The notes: generated from the sequence alone by a model not told the origin. DNA of 64,000 nucleotides from MGBC120314 sp051877855 (GCA_051877855.1 JBJEJH010000030.1:42866-106865); one strand, 5' to 3'; shown: positions 49,918 to 59,672, counted from the stretch's first letter. Numbers and translations are program-made.

Positions 49918-50823
49918 ATGGAAGGAAATTTGGATCTATTAGCCAGAATTAAGAGTGGTATGGCTGGTTTTTCCAAAGGACAAAGAGCAATTGCAAGGTA
50001 CATTATTTCCAATTATGATAAAGCGTCTTATATGACTGCGCAGGTACTGGGGGAAAATGCCGGAGTGAGTGAATCAACCGTGGTTCGATTTGCCCTGGGA
50101 CTTGGGTTTTCCGGTTATCCCCAGTTTCAGAAAGCAATGGCGGATTATGTTAGTTCCCGTTTACAGAAACTACGTCGTCTGGAGATTTCTGCGGAACAGA
50201 TGAATCCCGATGAAATCGCAGACTTTGTTATGGCAAATGATATGGAAAATATTAAGAATTCATGGAAAAATCTTGATATCAATGCATTAAATGGTGCCTT
50301 GGACTCGATTATACAGGGAAGAAGAATCTATGTGATGGGAATCCGGGAATGTGCAGCAATGGCGATGCATTTTGCAAGAAATCTTCGTATCGTTCATTCG
50401 GATGTACGTCTGATCTGTGCCTGCGAGTCTACGGATATTCTGGAACAGCTACTTTCCATCGGGGCACAGGATGTATTGATCGGCATCAGTTTCCCGCGGT
50501 ATTCCATGCGTACCATCAAGGCAATGGAGTATGCCAATGACCGCAATGCCAGGGTGATTGCCCTGACGGATGACCGGCATTCTCCGATGTGCCTGTATTC
50601 TTCCTGTAATCTGTTGGCTTCCAGCAATATGTCATCGGTGGTGGATTCCTTTGCAGCACCCATCAGTCTGATCAATGTTGTGACGGTTGGTTTGATTATG
50701 CGACAGAAGATGGAGGTACTTTCCGATATGCAGCATCTGGAGGAAGTCTGGAAAGAATATGGAGAAAATGAACGGGACGAGATTGATTTATTTGACTCGG
50801 ACCGTATGAAAGATTTTAAATGA
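49918..50823 (+). CDS. RpiR/MurR family transcriptional regulator
   Basis: 301 residues: an N-terminal RpiR helix-turn-helix (FSKGQRAIARYIISNYDKA, then LGENAGVSESTVVRFALGLGFSGYPQFQKAM, about 20-75) and a C-terminal SIS sugar-phosphate-binding domain (IYVMGIRECAAMAMHFARNL near 140, DVLIGISFPRYSMRTIKA near 188). Such proteins sense phosphosugars. It stands alone between the decarboxylase terminator and the HI0933 flavoprotein, so its targets are not apparent. The weak ribosome site (AGGA 13 bases before ATG 49918) makes the start less certain. Confidence 0.85.
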   Translation: MEGNLDLLARIKSGMAGFSKGQRAIARYIISNYDKASYMTAQVLGENAGVSESTVVRFALGLGFSGYPQFQKAMADYVSSRLQKLRRLEISAEQMNPDEIADFVMANDMENIKNSWKNLDINALNGALDSIIQGRRIYVMGIRECAAMAMHFARNLRIVHSDVRLICACESTDILEQLLSIGAQDVLIGISFPRYSMRTIKAMEYANDRNARVIALTDDRHSPMCLYSSCNLLASSNMSSVVDSFAAPISLINVVTVGLIMRQKMEVLSDMQHLEEVWKEYGENERDEIDLFDSDRMKDFK

Positions 50824-50858
50824 CCCTTTATGGTGGGATATTTGGTGTGACCAAAGGG
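50824..50858. promoter_or_regulatory. Stem-loop in the gap before the HI0933-family gene
   Basis: CCCTTTATGGT (50824-50834) pairs with ACCAAAGGG (50850-50858) with one bulge. No T-run follows; it may be a weak stop or leader structure. Confidence 0.35.
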
Positions 50859-50880
50859 TTATACATGTGGGAGAAAACCA

Positions 50881-52110
50881 ATGAGTAAAGTAATAATTAT
50901 CGGCGGCGGTGCTGCCGGCATGATGGCAGGAATCATTGCCGCCAGAAAAGGTCATGAGGTCACGATCTTTGAAAAGAATGAAAAATGCGGAAAGAAAGTT
51001 TATATTACGGGAAAAGGTCGTTGTAATCTCACCAATGCAGGGGATATGGATGCCATATTAAACAGCATTGTGACAAATAAAAAATTCATGTACAGCGCAC
51101 TGAACCAGTTTTCGAATTATGATGTGATGGGGTTCTTTGATGAGCTTGGGTTACCGATTAAGGTGGAGCGGGGAGACCGGGTATTTCCGGAATCCGATAA
51201 ATCTTCAGATGTGATCGGCTGTCTGGTGCGGGAACTGAATCGCTTGGGAGTGGACATCCGATACCATACCGCAGTGAAGGATGTTGTGGCAAAGGATGGC
51301 GTATTTTCTCATGTGGTGTTAGATAATGGGAAAAAGGTCTTTGCGGATGCACTGATCATTGCTACCGGCGGTAAGTCCTATCCGGTGACCGGATCCACCG
51401 GTGACGGATATGAATTTGCAAGGAAGACGGGGCATGAGGTGACAAAGCTTTCTCCTGCCTTGGTGCCCTTTAATGCCGGAGAAGAATATGTTAAGATGCT
51501 TCAGGGATTGAGTCTTCGTAATATCGCAATAAGCATCCGGGATCAGGATAAGGAACTCTATTCGGATTTCGGCGAATTGCTGTTTACCCATTTTGGGGTG
51601 AGTGGTCCAACCGTCATCAGCGCCTCAAGTAAGCTGACGGATGTTATCCGGGAACGTAATCTTACCCTGTGCATCGACTTAAAACCGGCTTTGGATGAAA
51701 AGCAATTGGACGAGCGTATTTTACGTGATTTTTCGGAAAATATAAACCGCAGTTTCAAGAATTCGCTGGATGCGTTATATCCAAAGAAGTTCATTCCGGT
51801 GATAATTCAGTTGACAAAGATTGATGAGAATAAGAAGGTCAATGAAATTTCCAAGGCGGAGCGTAGCCGGCTTGTGGAGTTGACCAAGCATTTTCCGGTG
51901 ACGCTTACTGGACTGCGGGGATATGAGGAAGCGATCATTACACAGGGTGGTGTCAGCGTCAGACAGATTAATCCCTCCACGATGGAGTCCAAAGTGGTGC
52001 AGAATCTGTACTTTGCCGGGGAAGTGTTGGATGTGGACGCCGTAACGGGAGGATTTAATTTGCAGATTGCCTGGTCTACGGCCTATGCGGCGGCAAATGC
52101 TATCCGGTAG
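50881..52110 (+). CDS. HI0933/YhiN family flavoprotein (aminoacetone oxidase-like)
   Basis: FAD-dependent oxidoreductase of 409 residues. The N-terminal dinucleotide motif is IIIGGGAAGMMAGIIAARKG, followed by GKKVYITGKGRCNLTNAGD, a family hallmark. Further FAD contacts are ATGGKSYPVTGSTGDGY near 161 and, at the C-terminus, FAGEVLDVDAVTGGFNLQIAWSTAYAAA. Annotated members are called aminoacetone oxidases, but physiological substrates are mostly unknown. GGGAG precedes the ATG. Confidence 0.88.
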   Translation: MSKVIIIGGGAAGMMAGIIAARKGHEVTIFEKNEKCGKKVYITGKGRCNLTNAGDMDAILNSIVTNKKFMYSALNQFSNYDVMGFFDELGLPIKVERGDRVFPESDKSSDVIGCLVRELNRLGVDIRYHTAVKDVVAKDGVFSHVVLDNGKKVFADALIIATGGKSYPVTGSTGDGYEFARKTGHEVTKLSPALVPFNAGEEYVKMLQGLSLRNIAISIRDQDKELYSDFGELLFTHFGVSGPTVISASSKLTDVIRERNLTLCIDLKPALDEKQLDERILRDFSENINRSFKNSLDALYPKKFIPVIIQLTKIDENKKVNEISKAERSRLVELTKHFPVTLTGLRGYEEAIITQGGVSVRQINPSTMESKVVQNLYFAGEVLDVDAVTGGFNLQIAWSTAYAAANAIR

Positions 52111-52184
52111 AGAAATTCATAAAGAATAGGGTATTTTATAGAAAATTATTGATAAAAAACAAGGATAAAGTGAGGTAGGTTAAG

Positions 52185-52841
52185 ATGAGTTATTCAATCG
52201 CAATCGATGGACCGGCAGGGGCCGGAAAGAGTACCATCGCAAAACAAATCGCAAAGGAAATGGGATTTATCTATGTAGATACAGGAGCTATGTATCGTGC
52301 CATGGCAATTTATTTTCTGGATCATCATATTGCACCGGAAGATGAACAGGCTGTCAATGAGGCCTGCAAGGATGTGAAGGTAACCATTGAATATGAAGAT
52401 GGCGTACAGCAGGTGATCTTAAACGGCGAAAATGTAACGGGAAGACTTCGTAAAGAGGAAGTGGGAACCATGGCCTCACGTACATCCGTTTATCCCGCAG
52501 TTCGTACCAAGTTGGTGGAACTTCAGAGAGAACTGGCCGCGGTTACGGATGTGATTATGGACGGCCGTGATATCGGTACCTGTGTTCTTCCCAATGCAGA
52601 TCTTAAGATTTATCTTACGGCAAGCGTCAAAGCCCGGGCCCAGAGGCGTTTCGATGAACTCGTTGGAAAGGGTGAAACTGCGGATCTTGCTGTTATTGCA
52701 GCGGATATTGAGGATCGCGATTACCGGGATATGAATCGCGAAATCTCGCCACTTCGTCAGGCGGAAGATGCCATCCTGATTGATTCATCCGATATGACGA
52801 TTGAGGAAGTAGTTCGTAAAGTGAGAGAATTATATAATTGA
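52185..52841 (+). CDS. cmk: Cytidylate kinase
   Basis: Phosphorylates CMP and dCMP, 218 residues. The P-loop is GPAGAGKST near 9-17, followed by the family pattern FIYVDTGAMYRAMA and the CMP-binding region ending in VIMDGRDIGTCVLP near 125 and DRDYRDMNREISPL near 183. A GAGGTAGG stretch precedes the ATG. It is followed within 22 bases by ispH, the clostridial order cmk-ispH-rpsA. Confidence 0.96.
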   Translation: MSYSIAIDGPAGAGKSTIAKQIAKEMGFIYVDTGAMYRAMAIYFLDHHIAPEDEQAVNEACKDVKVTIEYEDGVQQVILNGENVTGRLRKEEVGTMASRTSVYPAVRTKLVELQRELAAVTDVIMDGRDIGTCVLPNADLKIYLTASVKARAQRRFDELVGKGETADLAVIAADIEDRDYRDMNREISPLRQAEDAILIDSSDMTIEEVVRKVRELYN

Positions 52842-52863
52842 TTAAAGATGTATGAGGAATTTT

Positions 52864-53703
52864 ATGGAAGTGATTTTAGCAAAAACAGCAGGCTTTTGTT
52901 TTGGGGTAAAGCGTGCTGTGGATATGGTTTATCAGCAGATCGGCAATGAGAAGATCTATACCTTTGGACCGATTATTCATAACGAGGAGGTTGTTGAGGA
53001 TCTTAAATCCAAGGGGATTGGGGTAATCAATACCCTGGAGGAGGCCTGTGGTGTAGAGCCGGGAACTATGATTATCCGATCTCACGGAACTTCAAAGAAA
53101 ATGTATGATGAATTAGAGAAAATGGGCTGGCAGATTATTGATGCTACCTGTCCCTTTGTGAAAAAGATTCACCGGATTGTGGCTGAGGAGAGTGCAAGAG
53201 GCACACAGGTAGTCATTATCGGCAATGAAAATCATCCGGAAGTAGAAGGTATCTGCGGATGGTGTAATAATGTTCCGGTGGTGATCGATTCTAAGGAAAA
53301 GGCTTGTGATTTTAAAGTTGAGGATGGACGGAAAGTGTGTATTGTATCCCAGACGACATTTAATTACAAGAAATTTCAAGAATTAGTTGAAATAATTACA
53401 AAAAAAGGTTATGATATAATTGTTCGTAATACTATTTGCAATGCGACGGAGGAACGCCAGACGGAGGCAAGACAGCTTGCCAGGAAGGCTGACGCGATGA
53501 TCGTCATTGGAGGAAAAAGCAGTTCTAATACGCAAAAACTCTATGAGATTTGCAAAGACGAATGCGAGAATACTTACTATATTCAGACACTTAGAGACCT
53601 TGATTTATCCAAGTTTAGTTGTGCGTGCTGCGTAGGTATTACAGCCGGGGCATCAACCCCAAATAATATTATTCAGGAGGTTCAGACTAATGTCAGAGTT
53701 TGA
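52864..53703 (+). CDS. ispH: 4-hydroxy-3-methylbut-2-enyl diphosphate reductase
   Basis: Last enzyme of the non-mevalonate isoprenoid pathway, an iron-sulfur protein of 279 residues. Three cluster cysteines are visible: AGFCFGVKRAVD near residue 12, DATCPFVKKIHR near 95 and NTICNATEERQ near 193, the last including the catalytic glutamate. Start ATG at 52864 has GAGGA five bases upstream. The 3' end overlaps the S1-domain gene by 14 bases in another frame; in several Clostridia these two are fused into one protein. Confidence 0.95.
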   Translation: MEVILAKTAGFCFGVKRAVDMVYQQIGNEKIYTFGPIIHNEEVVEDLKSKGIGVINTLEEACGVEPGTMIIRSHGTSKKMYDELEKMGWQIIDATCPFVKKIHRIVAEESARGTQVVIIGNENHPEVEGICGWCNNVPVVIDSKEKACDFKVEDGRKVCIVSQTTFNYKKFQELVEIITKKGYDIIVRNTICNATEERQTEARQLARKADAMIVIGGKSSSNTQKLYEICKDECENTYYIQTLRDLDLSKFSCACCVGITAGASTPNNIIQEVQTNVRV

Positions 53704-54769
53704 TCAGTTATTAGAAGAATCATTAAAGACTATACGTACAGGAGAAATTGTTGAGGGCTCAGTCATCGATGTTAAAGAAGATGAGATTATTTTGAACATC
53801 GGCTACAAAGCAGATGGTATCATTACACGTAACGAATATACCAATACACCGAACGTTGACCTTACAACGGTTGTTTCTGTCGGCGACACGATGCAGGCAA
53901 AGGTTCTTAAGGTTAATGACGGTGAAGGCCAGGTGTTATTAACATATAAGAGACTTGCTGCAGAAAACGGAAGCAAGAGATTGGAAGAAGCATTTAACAA
54001 CAAGGAAGTTCTTACAGCGAAGGTTACCACAGTTCTTGACGGTGGTTTAAGCGTAGTTGTTGATGAGGCACGTGTATTCATTCCTGCGAGCCTTGTTTCG
54101 GATGTTTATGAGAAGGATCTTACAAAGTATGCAGGACAGGAAGTAACTTTTGTTATTACGGAGTTTAATCCTAAGAAGAGAAGAATTATTGGTGACTGCA
54201 AGCAGCTTCTTATGGCTAAGAAGGCAGAAATGCAGAAGGAATTACTTGCCAAGCTTGAAGTTGGTAAGACCGTTAAGGGTACTGTTAAGAACCTTACCGA
54301 TTTTGGTGCATTTATCGATCTTGGTGGTATCGACGGACTTCTTCACATCTCTGAGATGTCATGGGGAAGAATCGAGAATCCTAAGAAGTTATTTAAGGTA
54401 GGGGATGAAGTTGAAGCATTCATTAAGGATATGGATGGAACTAAGATCGCATTAAGCCTTAAGTATGAAGAGCAGAATCCATGGACTATGGCACCTGTAA
54501 AGTATGCAGTAGGTAACGTTGTTACCGGTAAGGTTGCCAGAATGACCGATTTTGGTGCTTTCATTGAGTTAGAGACCGGTATTGATGCATTACTTCATGT
54601 ATCACAGATCGCTAAGGAGCATGTTGAGAAGCCGTCAGATGTATTAAAGGTTGGTCAGGAAATTGAAGCAAAGGTTGTTGATTTCAACGCAGAAGCAAAG
54701 AAGATCAGCTTAAGTATTAAGGCATTGTTGGCAGATGAAGAGCCTGTACAGGAGAGTGTAGAAGAGTAA
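53690..54769 (+). CDS. rpsA: S1 RNA-binding domain protein (ribosomal protein S1-like)
   Basis: 359 residues made of four S1 (OB-fold) repeats at about 14-85, 100-165, 190-258 and 275-343. Repeat markers are GEIVEGSVIDVKEDEIILNIGYKADGII, GKTVKGTVKNLTDFGAFIDLGGIDGLLHISEM and GNVVTGKVARMTDFGAFIELETGIDALLHVSQI. It resembles the Firmicute four-domain S1 that aids mRNA binding to the 30S subunit. Its AGGAGG lies inside the ispH 3' end, so translation is coupled. Confidence 0.92.
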   Translation: MSEFDQLLEESLKTIRTGEIVEGSVIDVKEDEIILNIGYKADGIITRNEYTNTPNVDLTTVVSVGDTMQAKVLKVNDGEGQVLLTYKRLAAENGSKRLEEAFNNKEVLTAKVTTVLDGGLSVVVDEARVFIPASLVSDVYEKDLTKYAGQEVTFVITEFNPKKRRIIGDCKQLLMAKKAEMQKELLAKLEVGKTVKGTVKNLTDFGAFIDLGGIDGLLHISEMSWGRIENPKKLFKVGDEVEAFIKDMDGTKIALSLKYEEQNPWTMAPVKYAVGNVVTGKVARMTDFGAFIELETGIDALLHVSQIAKEHVEKPSDVLKVGQEIEAKVVDFNAEAKKISLSIKALLADEEPVQESVEE

Positions 54770-54774
54770 TTGTT

Positions 54775-55551
54775 ATGGCAAGTGATTACGAGAGTTTTAA
54801 GAGGGATATATTAAAATTGACAACGATCGATCTGAATGCTTATAAGGAGCGTCAGATGAAGCGGCGTATCGATACATTGATTGCGCGTAACAAGTATGAT
54901 GGATATGATGCTTATGTTGCAGCGATTAAGAATGATAAGAGGCTTTTTGAAGAGTTTGTTAATTATCTTACCATTAATGTTTCCGAATTTTACCGAAACC
55001 CACAGCTTTGGGATATTCTGGAAAAGGATATCTTCCCGGAATTGATTCAGAAGTTTGGAAATGGTATTAAGATATGGAGTGCAGCCTGCTCCACCGGGGA
55101 TGAGCCATATTCTCTGGTAATGCTCCTCAGTAAGTTTCTGCCATTGAATAAGATTAAGATTATTGCAACGGATATTGATAAGCAGGTGTTGGAAAAGGCC
55201 CGGATGGGTATCTATGCGGCAAGCAGTCTGAATGGACTGCCGAAGGAATTCAAGGATAAGTTTTTTACCCAGATCGGTAGTTCATATAAGATTTGCGATG
55301 AGATCAAGAACTGTGTTGAATTTAAGAGTCATAATCTTTTGAAGGATGAGTATCCGGAGAACTGCCATTTGATCGTGTGTCGTAATGTGGTAATCTACTT
55401 TACTGAGGAAGCGAAGGATATGATCTATCGCAAGTTCCATAAATCTCTGGTTCCGGGTGGTGTTCTGTTCGTGGGAAGTACGGAGCAGATCATTAATTAC
55501 CGTGATATCGGGTATGTTTCAAAGAAGCTGTTCTTCTACGGAAAACCATAA
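54775..55551 (+). CDS. cheR: CheR family protein-glutamate methyltransferase
   Basis: SAM-dependent methyltransferase of 258 residues that methylates glutamates on chemoreceptors. An N-terminal helical domain (about 1-70, ending VNYLTINVSEFYRNP) and the SAM domain with IKIWSAACSTGDEPYSLVMLL near 98, ATDIDKQVLEKARMGIY near 130 and LIVCRNVVIYF near 200 are complete. It follows the S1 gene after five bases and has no other chemotaxis gene near it, so its receptor is elsewhere, or it modifies something else. Confidence 0.92.
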   Translation: MASDYESFKRDILKLTTIDLNAYKERQMKRRIDTLIARNKYDGYDAYVAAIKNDKRLFEEFVNYLTINVSEFYRNPQLWDILEKDIFPELIQKFGNGIKIWSAACSTGDEPYSLVMLLSKFLPLNKIKIIATDIDKQVLEKARMGIYAASSLNGLPKEFKDKFFTQIGSSYKICDEIKNCVEFKSHNLLKDEYPENCHLIVCRNVVIYFTEEAKDMIYRKFHKSLVPGGVLFVGSTEQIINYRDIGYVSKKLFFYGKP

Positions 55552-55557
55552 AAGAAC

Positions 55558-55600
55558 AAAAAAGCAAGCCTTGTGGTACCAATTGGTACTACAAGGCTTT
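55558..55600. terminator. Bidirectional terminator between cheR and the convergent exonuclease gene
   Basis: AGCCTTGTGGTACC (55567-55580) pairs with GGTACTACAAGGCT (55585-55598) with one G-T mismatch. An A-run precedes it and a short T-run follows. The stop codon of the - strand gene lies inside the stem. Confidence 0.8.
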
Positions 55601-56650
55601 AATTATGTCTAAAAGATATTGGTGAATTCTTCCGCTGTCATTAAGAAATGTATCGGATAACTCAAAATAGCTGATTTTGTCATTGTAATTATTGCGGAAT
55701 GAGTAATCCCCCCGTTCAGTAAACTGAGGAAGAAAGGTTCCGGATTTACGAATATAACAGGTTGCCGCTTTGGCCTGTACACGATAGTCCTTGTCCACAT
55801 AGGAGGAAACACTTTTATGAACCGCCATGTCTTCCGACGGAAGATAGTAATAATCCTTATAATTGGGGAAGAAGAAGCGTAATTCATCGGTAAGAACCGG
55901 TACACGTATTTTAAGGGATTTTCCATAGGCGGTCATATAGAATCCCTCATAATTCATGGAAATACGTTGCGGAAGCTCTTTTTCAAGTAAACAGGAAAAA
56001 ATCATCTCATCGGTTCCGGTTTCATGGGAATCAAACTCAAAATCACCCTGCATCAGTTGCAGATAGGAGAGAATCGGAAGAAGTCCGGTCATACCTTCAA
56101 GATCGTCACGGTTATGCAGGAGCAAAAGCCGGTAACTTTCCTCATCTTTGGTCCTGCGGTAATCTGCATATACATCAATCAGTTCGCCACCGGTAAATTG
56201 ATCAACCCGATTAATTCCAAGAAATTTTTCCACGGTTTTTTGCTTATAATTTTCTAATTTTAAGAACTTTTTTACCGATGAAACTGCCTTAAACAGATCG
56301 ATACCGGTCAAAGAGTCAAGAGAGTACGAAAGATTATAGTGTTCGGCTTTCTGGCGGATATAGGGAAGGTCAAAACCCTCACCGTTAAAATGAATCAGCG
56401 TCTTATAAGGTTCGCAGAAGGTAAGGAAAGCTTTAAGAACCTCGGATTCATCTTCTTTGCCTTCGGCAAACCACTGAAGACATTCCCAATGATCCTTAGC
56501 CCGATACACGCAGCCAATCATGTAAATTTGAGTCATTTTAACCGAAAAACCGGTTGTCTCGATATCAAAAAAAATGCATTCTTCCGGAGCTTTCCCAATA
56601 TACATAAGAGTATCAGGAAAAGACTGGATGGTTCCAATTTCGATCCGCAT
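55589..56650 (-). CDS. YprB-like RNase H-fold 3'-5' exonuclease domain protein
   Basis: 353 residues with a DEDD exonuclease core: ExoI ECIFFDIETTGFS near 24-37, ExoII FNGEGFDLPYIRQKAE near 103, and ExoIII LLLLHNRDDLEGM near 188. This arrangement is that of YprB/RNase_H_2 proteins, predicted nucleases of unknown cellular role. The C-terminal 140 residues match no family I recognise. A strong GGAGGT and ATG (complement of 56648-56650) fix the start; the longer frame lacks such a site. Confidence 0.82.
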   Translation of the reverse strand: MRIEIGTIQSFPDTLMYIGKAPEECIFFDIETTGFSVKMTQIYMIGCVYRAKDHWECLQWFAEGKEDESEVLKAFLTFCEPYKTLIHFNGEGFDLPYIRQKAEHYNLSYSLDSLTGIDLFKAVSSVKKFLKLENYKQKTVEKFLGINRVDQFTGGELIDVYADYRRTKDEESYRLLLLHNRDDLEGMTGLLPILSYLQLMQGDFEFDSHETGTDEMIFSCLLEKELPQRISMNYEGFYMTAYGKSLKIRVPVLTDELRFFFPNYKDYYYLPSEDMAVHKSVSSYVDKDYRVQAKAATCYIRKSGTFLPQFTERGDYSFRNNYNDKISYFELSDTFLNDSGRIHQYLLDIIKAL

Positions 56651-56801
56651 AAAAAACCTCCTGCAAAAGCATATAATCCACTGAACATTATAGAGTAAAT
56701 TGGAACTAAATAAAAGTAGATTTTTTGTCAAAATTGTTGTATAAATAAAGATGGATATTTTTATAAATTTAAGTTTTTATATAAACTAAAGGAGAAAATG
56801 T

Positions 56802-58118
56802 ATGAGTAAGTTGACATTTAAGGGTGGTGTACATCCATTCGATGGCAAGGAACTCTCCAAGGATAAGCCCATCAAGGAGCTGATTCCGGTAGGAGATATT
56901 GTTATTCCTTTGTCTCAACATATCGGTGCACCGGCTGTTCCTCTGGTAAAGAAGGGGGACCCTGTTCTCGTTGGACAGTTGATCGGTGAAGCTGCCGGAA
57001 TGATTTCAGCAAATGTGCATTCTTCCGTATCCGGTACAGTGAAGGGCATCGAAGTCCGAAGACTGGCTAACGGAGGCAAATCCAACTGTGTTATCATTGA
57101 AAATGATGAAAAGTACGAAGAAGTAGAATTTGTGAAGGCAACTTTGGATTCTTTGGATGGGGATGCAATTCGAGAAAGAGTAAAGCAGGCAGGTGTGGTT
57201 GGTATGGGTGGCGCAGGTTTCCCTACCAATGTAAAGCTTACACCTAAGAATCCGGATCAGATTGAATATATTATCGTCAATGGTGCGGAATGTGAGCCAT
57301 ACCTTACCTCCGACTATCGCAGAATGTTAGAAGAACCTGAAAAACTAAGAGACGGTCTTGCAGCGGTTCTTAAGATCTTTCCACAGGCAAAGGGATATAT
57401 TGCCATTGAAGATAATAAACCGGAAGCAATCCGTGTCATGGAGGATACCATCAAAGGACAGGAGCGGATGGAGGTTAAGGTGGTTAAGACCAAGTATCCG
57501 CAGGGTGGTGAACGTACCCTGGTATACGCAACCACAGGCCGACAGATTAATTCCGATATGCTCCCGGCGGATGTGGGATGTATTGTACATAATGTTGATA
57601 CAATCGTGTCCATCTACAATGCTGTATATGAGGGAAGACCATTGATTCGTCGAATTGTTACAGTGACCGGTGAAGCGGTGGCAAATCCACAGAACTTCTA
57701 TGTAAGAATTGGTACTTCCTATTCACAGCTTCTTGAGGAAGCAGGGGGACTTACATGTGATGTTGTTAAGTACATTTCCGGTGGTCCGATGATGGGATTT
57801 GCCATGATGGATCTGGAAGTTCCGGTTGCAAAGGGAACCTCATCCCTTCTTGTGATGAAGGAGGATGTGGTATCGCAGTTGGAAGAGAGTCCTTGTATCC
57901 GTTGCGGACGATGTGCAGAGGTATGTCCGGGACGGGTAATGCCCGCAAAACTTTCTGCTCTGGCGGTTCGCGGCAATAAGGAGGCCTTTCAGAAACTGGG
58001 AGGAATGGAATGTTGTGAATGCGGATGTTGTTCCTTCATTTGTCCTGCCAGAAAGCCTTTGACACAGAATATTAAGTCTATGAGAAAATATATTCTCGCA
58101 GAACGCAAGAAGAAGTAG
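56802..58118 (+). CDS. rnfC: Rnf complex subunit C
   Basis: Peripheral NADH- and FMN-binding subunit of the Rnf ferredoxin:NAD+ oxidoreductase, 438 residues. A flavin/NADH region (VKQAGVVGMGGAGFPTNVKLTP near 130, NGAECEPYLTSDYR near 157) is followed by two 4Fe-4S motifs, CIRCGRCAEVCPG near 365 and CCECGCCSFICPA near 405. The N-terminal HPFDGKELSKDKPI is typical. AAAGGAG precedes the ATG. It opens a six-gene operon in the clostridial order C-D-G-E-A-B; no clear promoter was identified upstream. Confidence 0.96.
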   Translation: MSKLTFKGGVHPFDGKELSKDKPIKELIPVGDIVIPLSQHIGAPAVPLVKKGDPVLVGQLIGEAAGMISANVHSSVSGTVKGIEVRRLANGGKSNCVIIENDEKYEEVEFVKATLDSLDGDAIRERVKQAGVVGMGGAGFPTNVKLTPKNPDQIEYIIVNGAECEPYLTSDYRRMLEEPEKLRDGLAAVLKIFPQAKGYIAIEDNKPEAIRVMEDTIKGQERMEVKVVKTKYPQGGERTLVYATTGRQINSDMLPADVGCIVHNVDTIVSIYNAVYEGRPLIRRIVTVTGEAVANPQNFYVRIGTSYSQLLEEAGGLTCDVVKYISGGPMMGFAMMDLEVPVAKGTSSLLVMKEDVVSQLEESPCIRCGRCAEVCPGRVMPAKLSALAVRGNKEAFQKLGGMECCECGCCSFICPARKPLTQNIKSMRKYILAERKKK

Positions 58119-58131
58119 AAAGGGGATTAAC

Positions 58132-59067
58132 ATGAGCGAATTATTACACGTATCATCAGCCCCTCATGTCCGCCATAAGGACACGGTGCACTCCATTATG
58201 AGGGATGTGCTGATTGGTTTATTGCCGGCTACATTGGCCGGAATCTATAATTTTGGTCTGGATGCCGTACTGGTCATCATTACAGCGGTGGCATCCTGCG
58301 TTGCATTAGAAGCAATGTATCAGTTTTTTATGCATAAGAAAGTATGCGTGGCAGATTTAAGTGCTGCCGTAACAGGACTTCTGCTTGCATTAAATCTGCC
58401 GTCAACCTTGCCCCTTGGAATGGTTATCATTGGTTCGTTTTTTGCGATTATCGTGGTAAAGCAGCTGTTCGGTGGTCTGGGACAGAACTTCATGAATCCG
58501 GCACTGGGAGCAAGATGTTTCCTTCTTATATCCTTTGCGGGACGTATGACTAACTTCGTTTATGATGGTGTTACCGGTGCAACGCCCCTCGCCCTTGTAA
58601 AGGCAGGAGAAAATGTTGATGTTTGGAGGATGTTCCTTGGTACAACCGCCGGAACCATCGGTGAGACATCAACGTTGGCAATTCTTATTGGAGCAGCATA
58701 TCTTCTGCTGCGTAAGGTGATTAAGATTACGATTCCTGCTTGCTATATCGGATCTTTTACGGTATTTGTACTGATCTTTGGCGGTCATGGATTGGACTTA
58801 ACATATCTTGCAGCACATCTTTGCGGTGGCGGTCTAATGCTTGGTGCCTTCTTTATGGCAACGGATTATGTTACATCACCGGCAACCCCTAAGGGCAAGG
58901 TGGTATTTGGTATCCTCCTTGGTATCCTTACAGGATTATTCCGTCTCTTCGGTAATTCGGCTGAGGGCGTATCTTATGCAATTATCTTCGGTAACCTTTT
59001 GGTTCCGATTATTGAGAAATATACTTATCCGACTCCATTCGGTCGCGGAAAGGAGGCGGCGAAGTAA
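58132..59067 (+). CDS. rnfD: Rnf complex subunit D
   Basis: Membrane subunit of 311 residues with about eight to ten hydrophobic segments. The FMN is linked to a threonine in the loop DGVTGATPLAL near residue 143, where the SGAT-like motif is visible. Conserved parts include ALGARCFLLISFAGRMTNFVYDG and TDYVTSPATPKGK near 242. Its stop overlaps the rnfG start by one base. Confidence 0.95.
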   Translation: MSELLHVSSAPHVRHKDTVHSIMRDVLIGLLPATLAGIYNFGLDAVLVIITAVASCVALEAMYQFFMHKKVCVADLSAAVTGLLLALNLPSTLPLGMVIIGSFFAIIVVKQLFGGLGQNFMNPALGARCFLLISFAGRMTNFVYDGVTGATPLALVKAGENVDVWRMFLGTTAGTIGETSTLAILIGAAYLLLRKVIKITIPACYIGSFTVFVLIFGGHGLDLTYLAAHLCGGGLMLGAFFMATDYVTSPATPKGKVVFGILLGILTGLFRLFGNSAEGVSYAIIFGNLLVPIIEKYTYPTPFGRGKEAAK

Positions 59068-59672
59068 TGAAAGGAATTATCAAAGACTCGTTAATTTTAT
59101 TTGCAATTACCATAATTGCTGGATTCTTCCTTGGCCTGGTGTATGATATCACCAAGGAGCCGATTGCAAAGCAGCAGCAGATTACCAAGGATAATGCCTG
59201 CAGGGCGGTATTTGCAGAGGCAGATTCCTTTGAAGAATGTGAAGTAAACGGCGCTGATACAGGTTTTGACGGTGGTGACATCGAAGAAGTGCTGGCGGCT
59301 AAGGATACTTCGGGTAATATATTGGGTTATGTATTGACGGTATCCGAGCATGAAGGATATGGCGGGGATGTGGTCTTTCTTATCGGTATTCAAAAGGACG
59401 GCACCGTCAACGGAATTTCATTTACCTCACTTTCCGAGACCGCCGGTCTTGGCATGAAGGCTAAGGATTCCCGGTTTAAGGATCAGTTCAATGGAAAGAA
59501 GGTAGAAAGCTTCGTATTTACCAAGAACGGTGCGACCAAAGAGAATGAGATTGACGCCATCAGTGCGGCAACCATCACTACAACTGCAGTAACCAAGGGA
59601 GTCAACGGTGCTCTTGATTTCTTCTTCAACTACCTGCAGGAAAGTGAAGCAGTGGCAGGAGGTGTACAGTAA
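59067..59672 (+). CDS. rnfG: Rnf complex subunit G
   Basis: Subunit of 201 residues with one N-terminal membrane helix (about 6-28) and an external FMN-binding domain. The FMN threonine is probably T169 in DAISAATITT, a version of the usual SGAT motif in which Gly is Ala. The segment LGMKAKDSRFKDQF near 128 is typical. Start and stop overlap neighbours by one base each, so D, G and E are translationally coupled. Confidence 0.94.
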   Translation: MKGIIKDSLILFAITIIAGFFLGLVYDITKEPIAKQQQITKDNACRAVFAEADSFEECEVNGADTGFDGGDIEEVLAAKDTSGNILGYVLTVSEHEGYGGDVVFLIGIQKDGTVNGISFTSLSETAGLGMKAKDSRFKDQFNGKKVESFVFTKNGATKENEIDAISAATITTTAVTKGVNGALDFFFNYLQESEAVAGGVQ

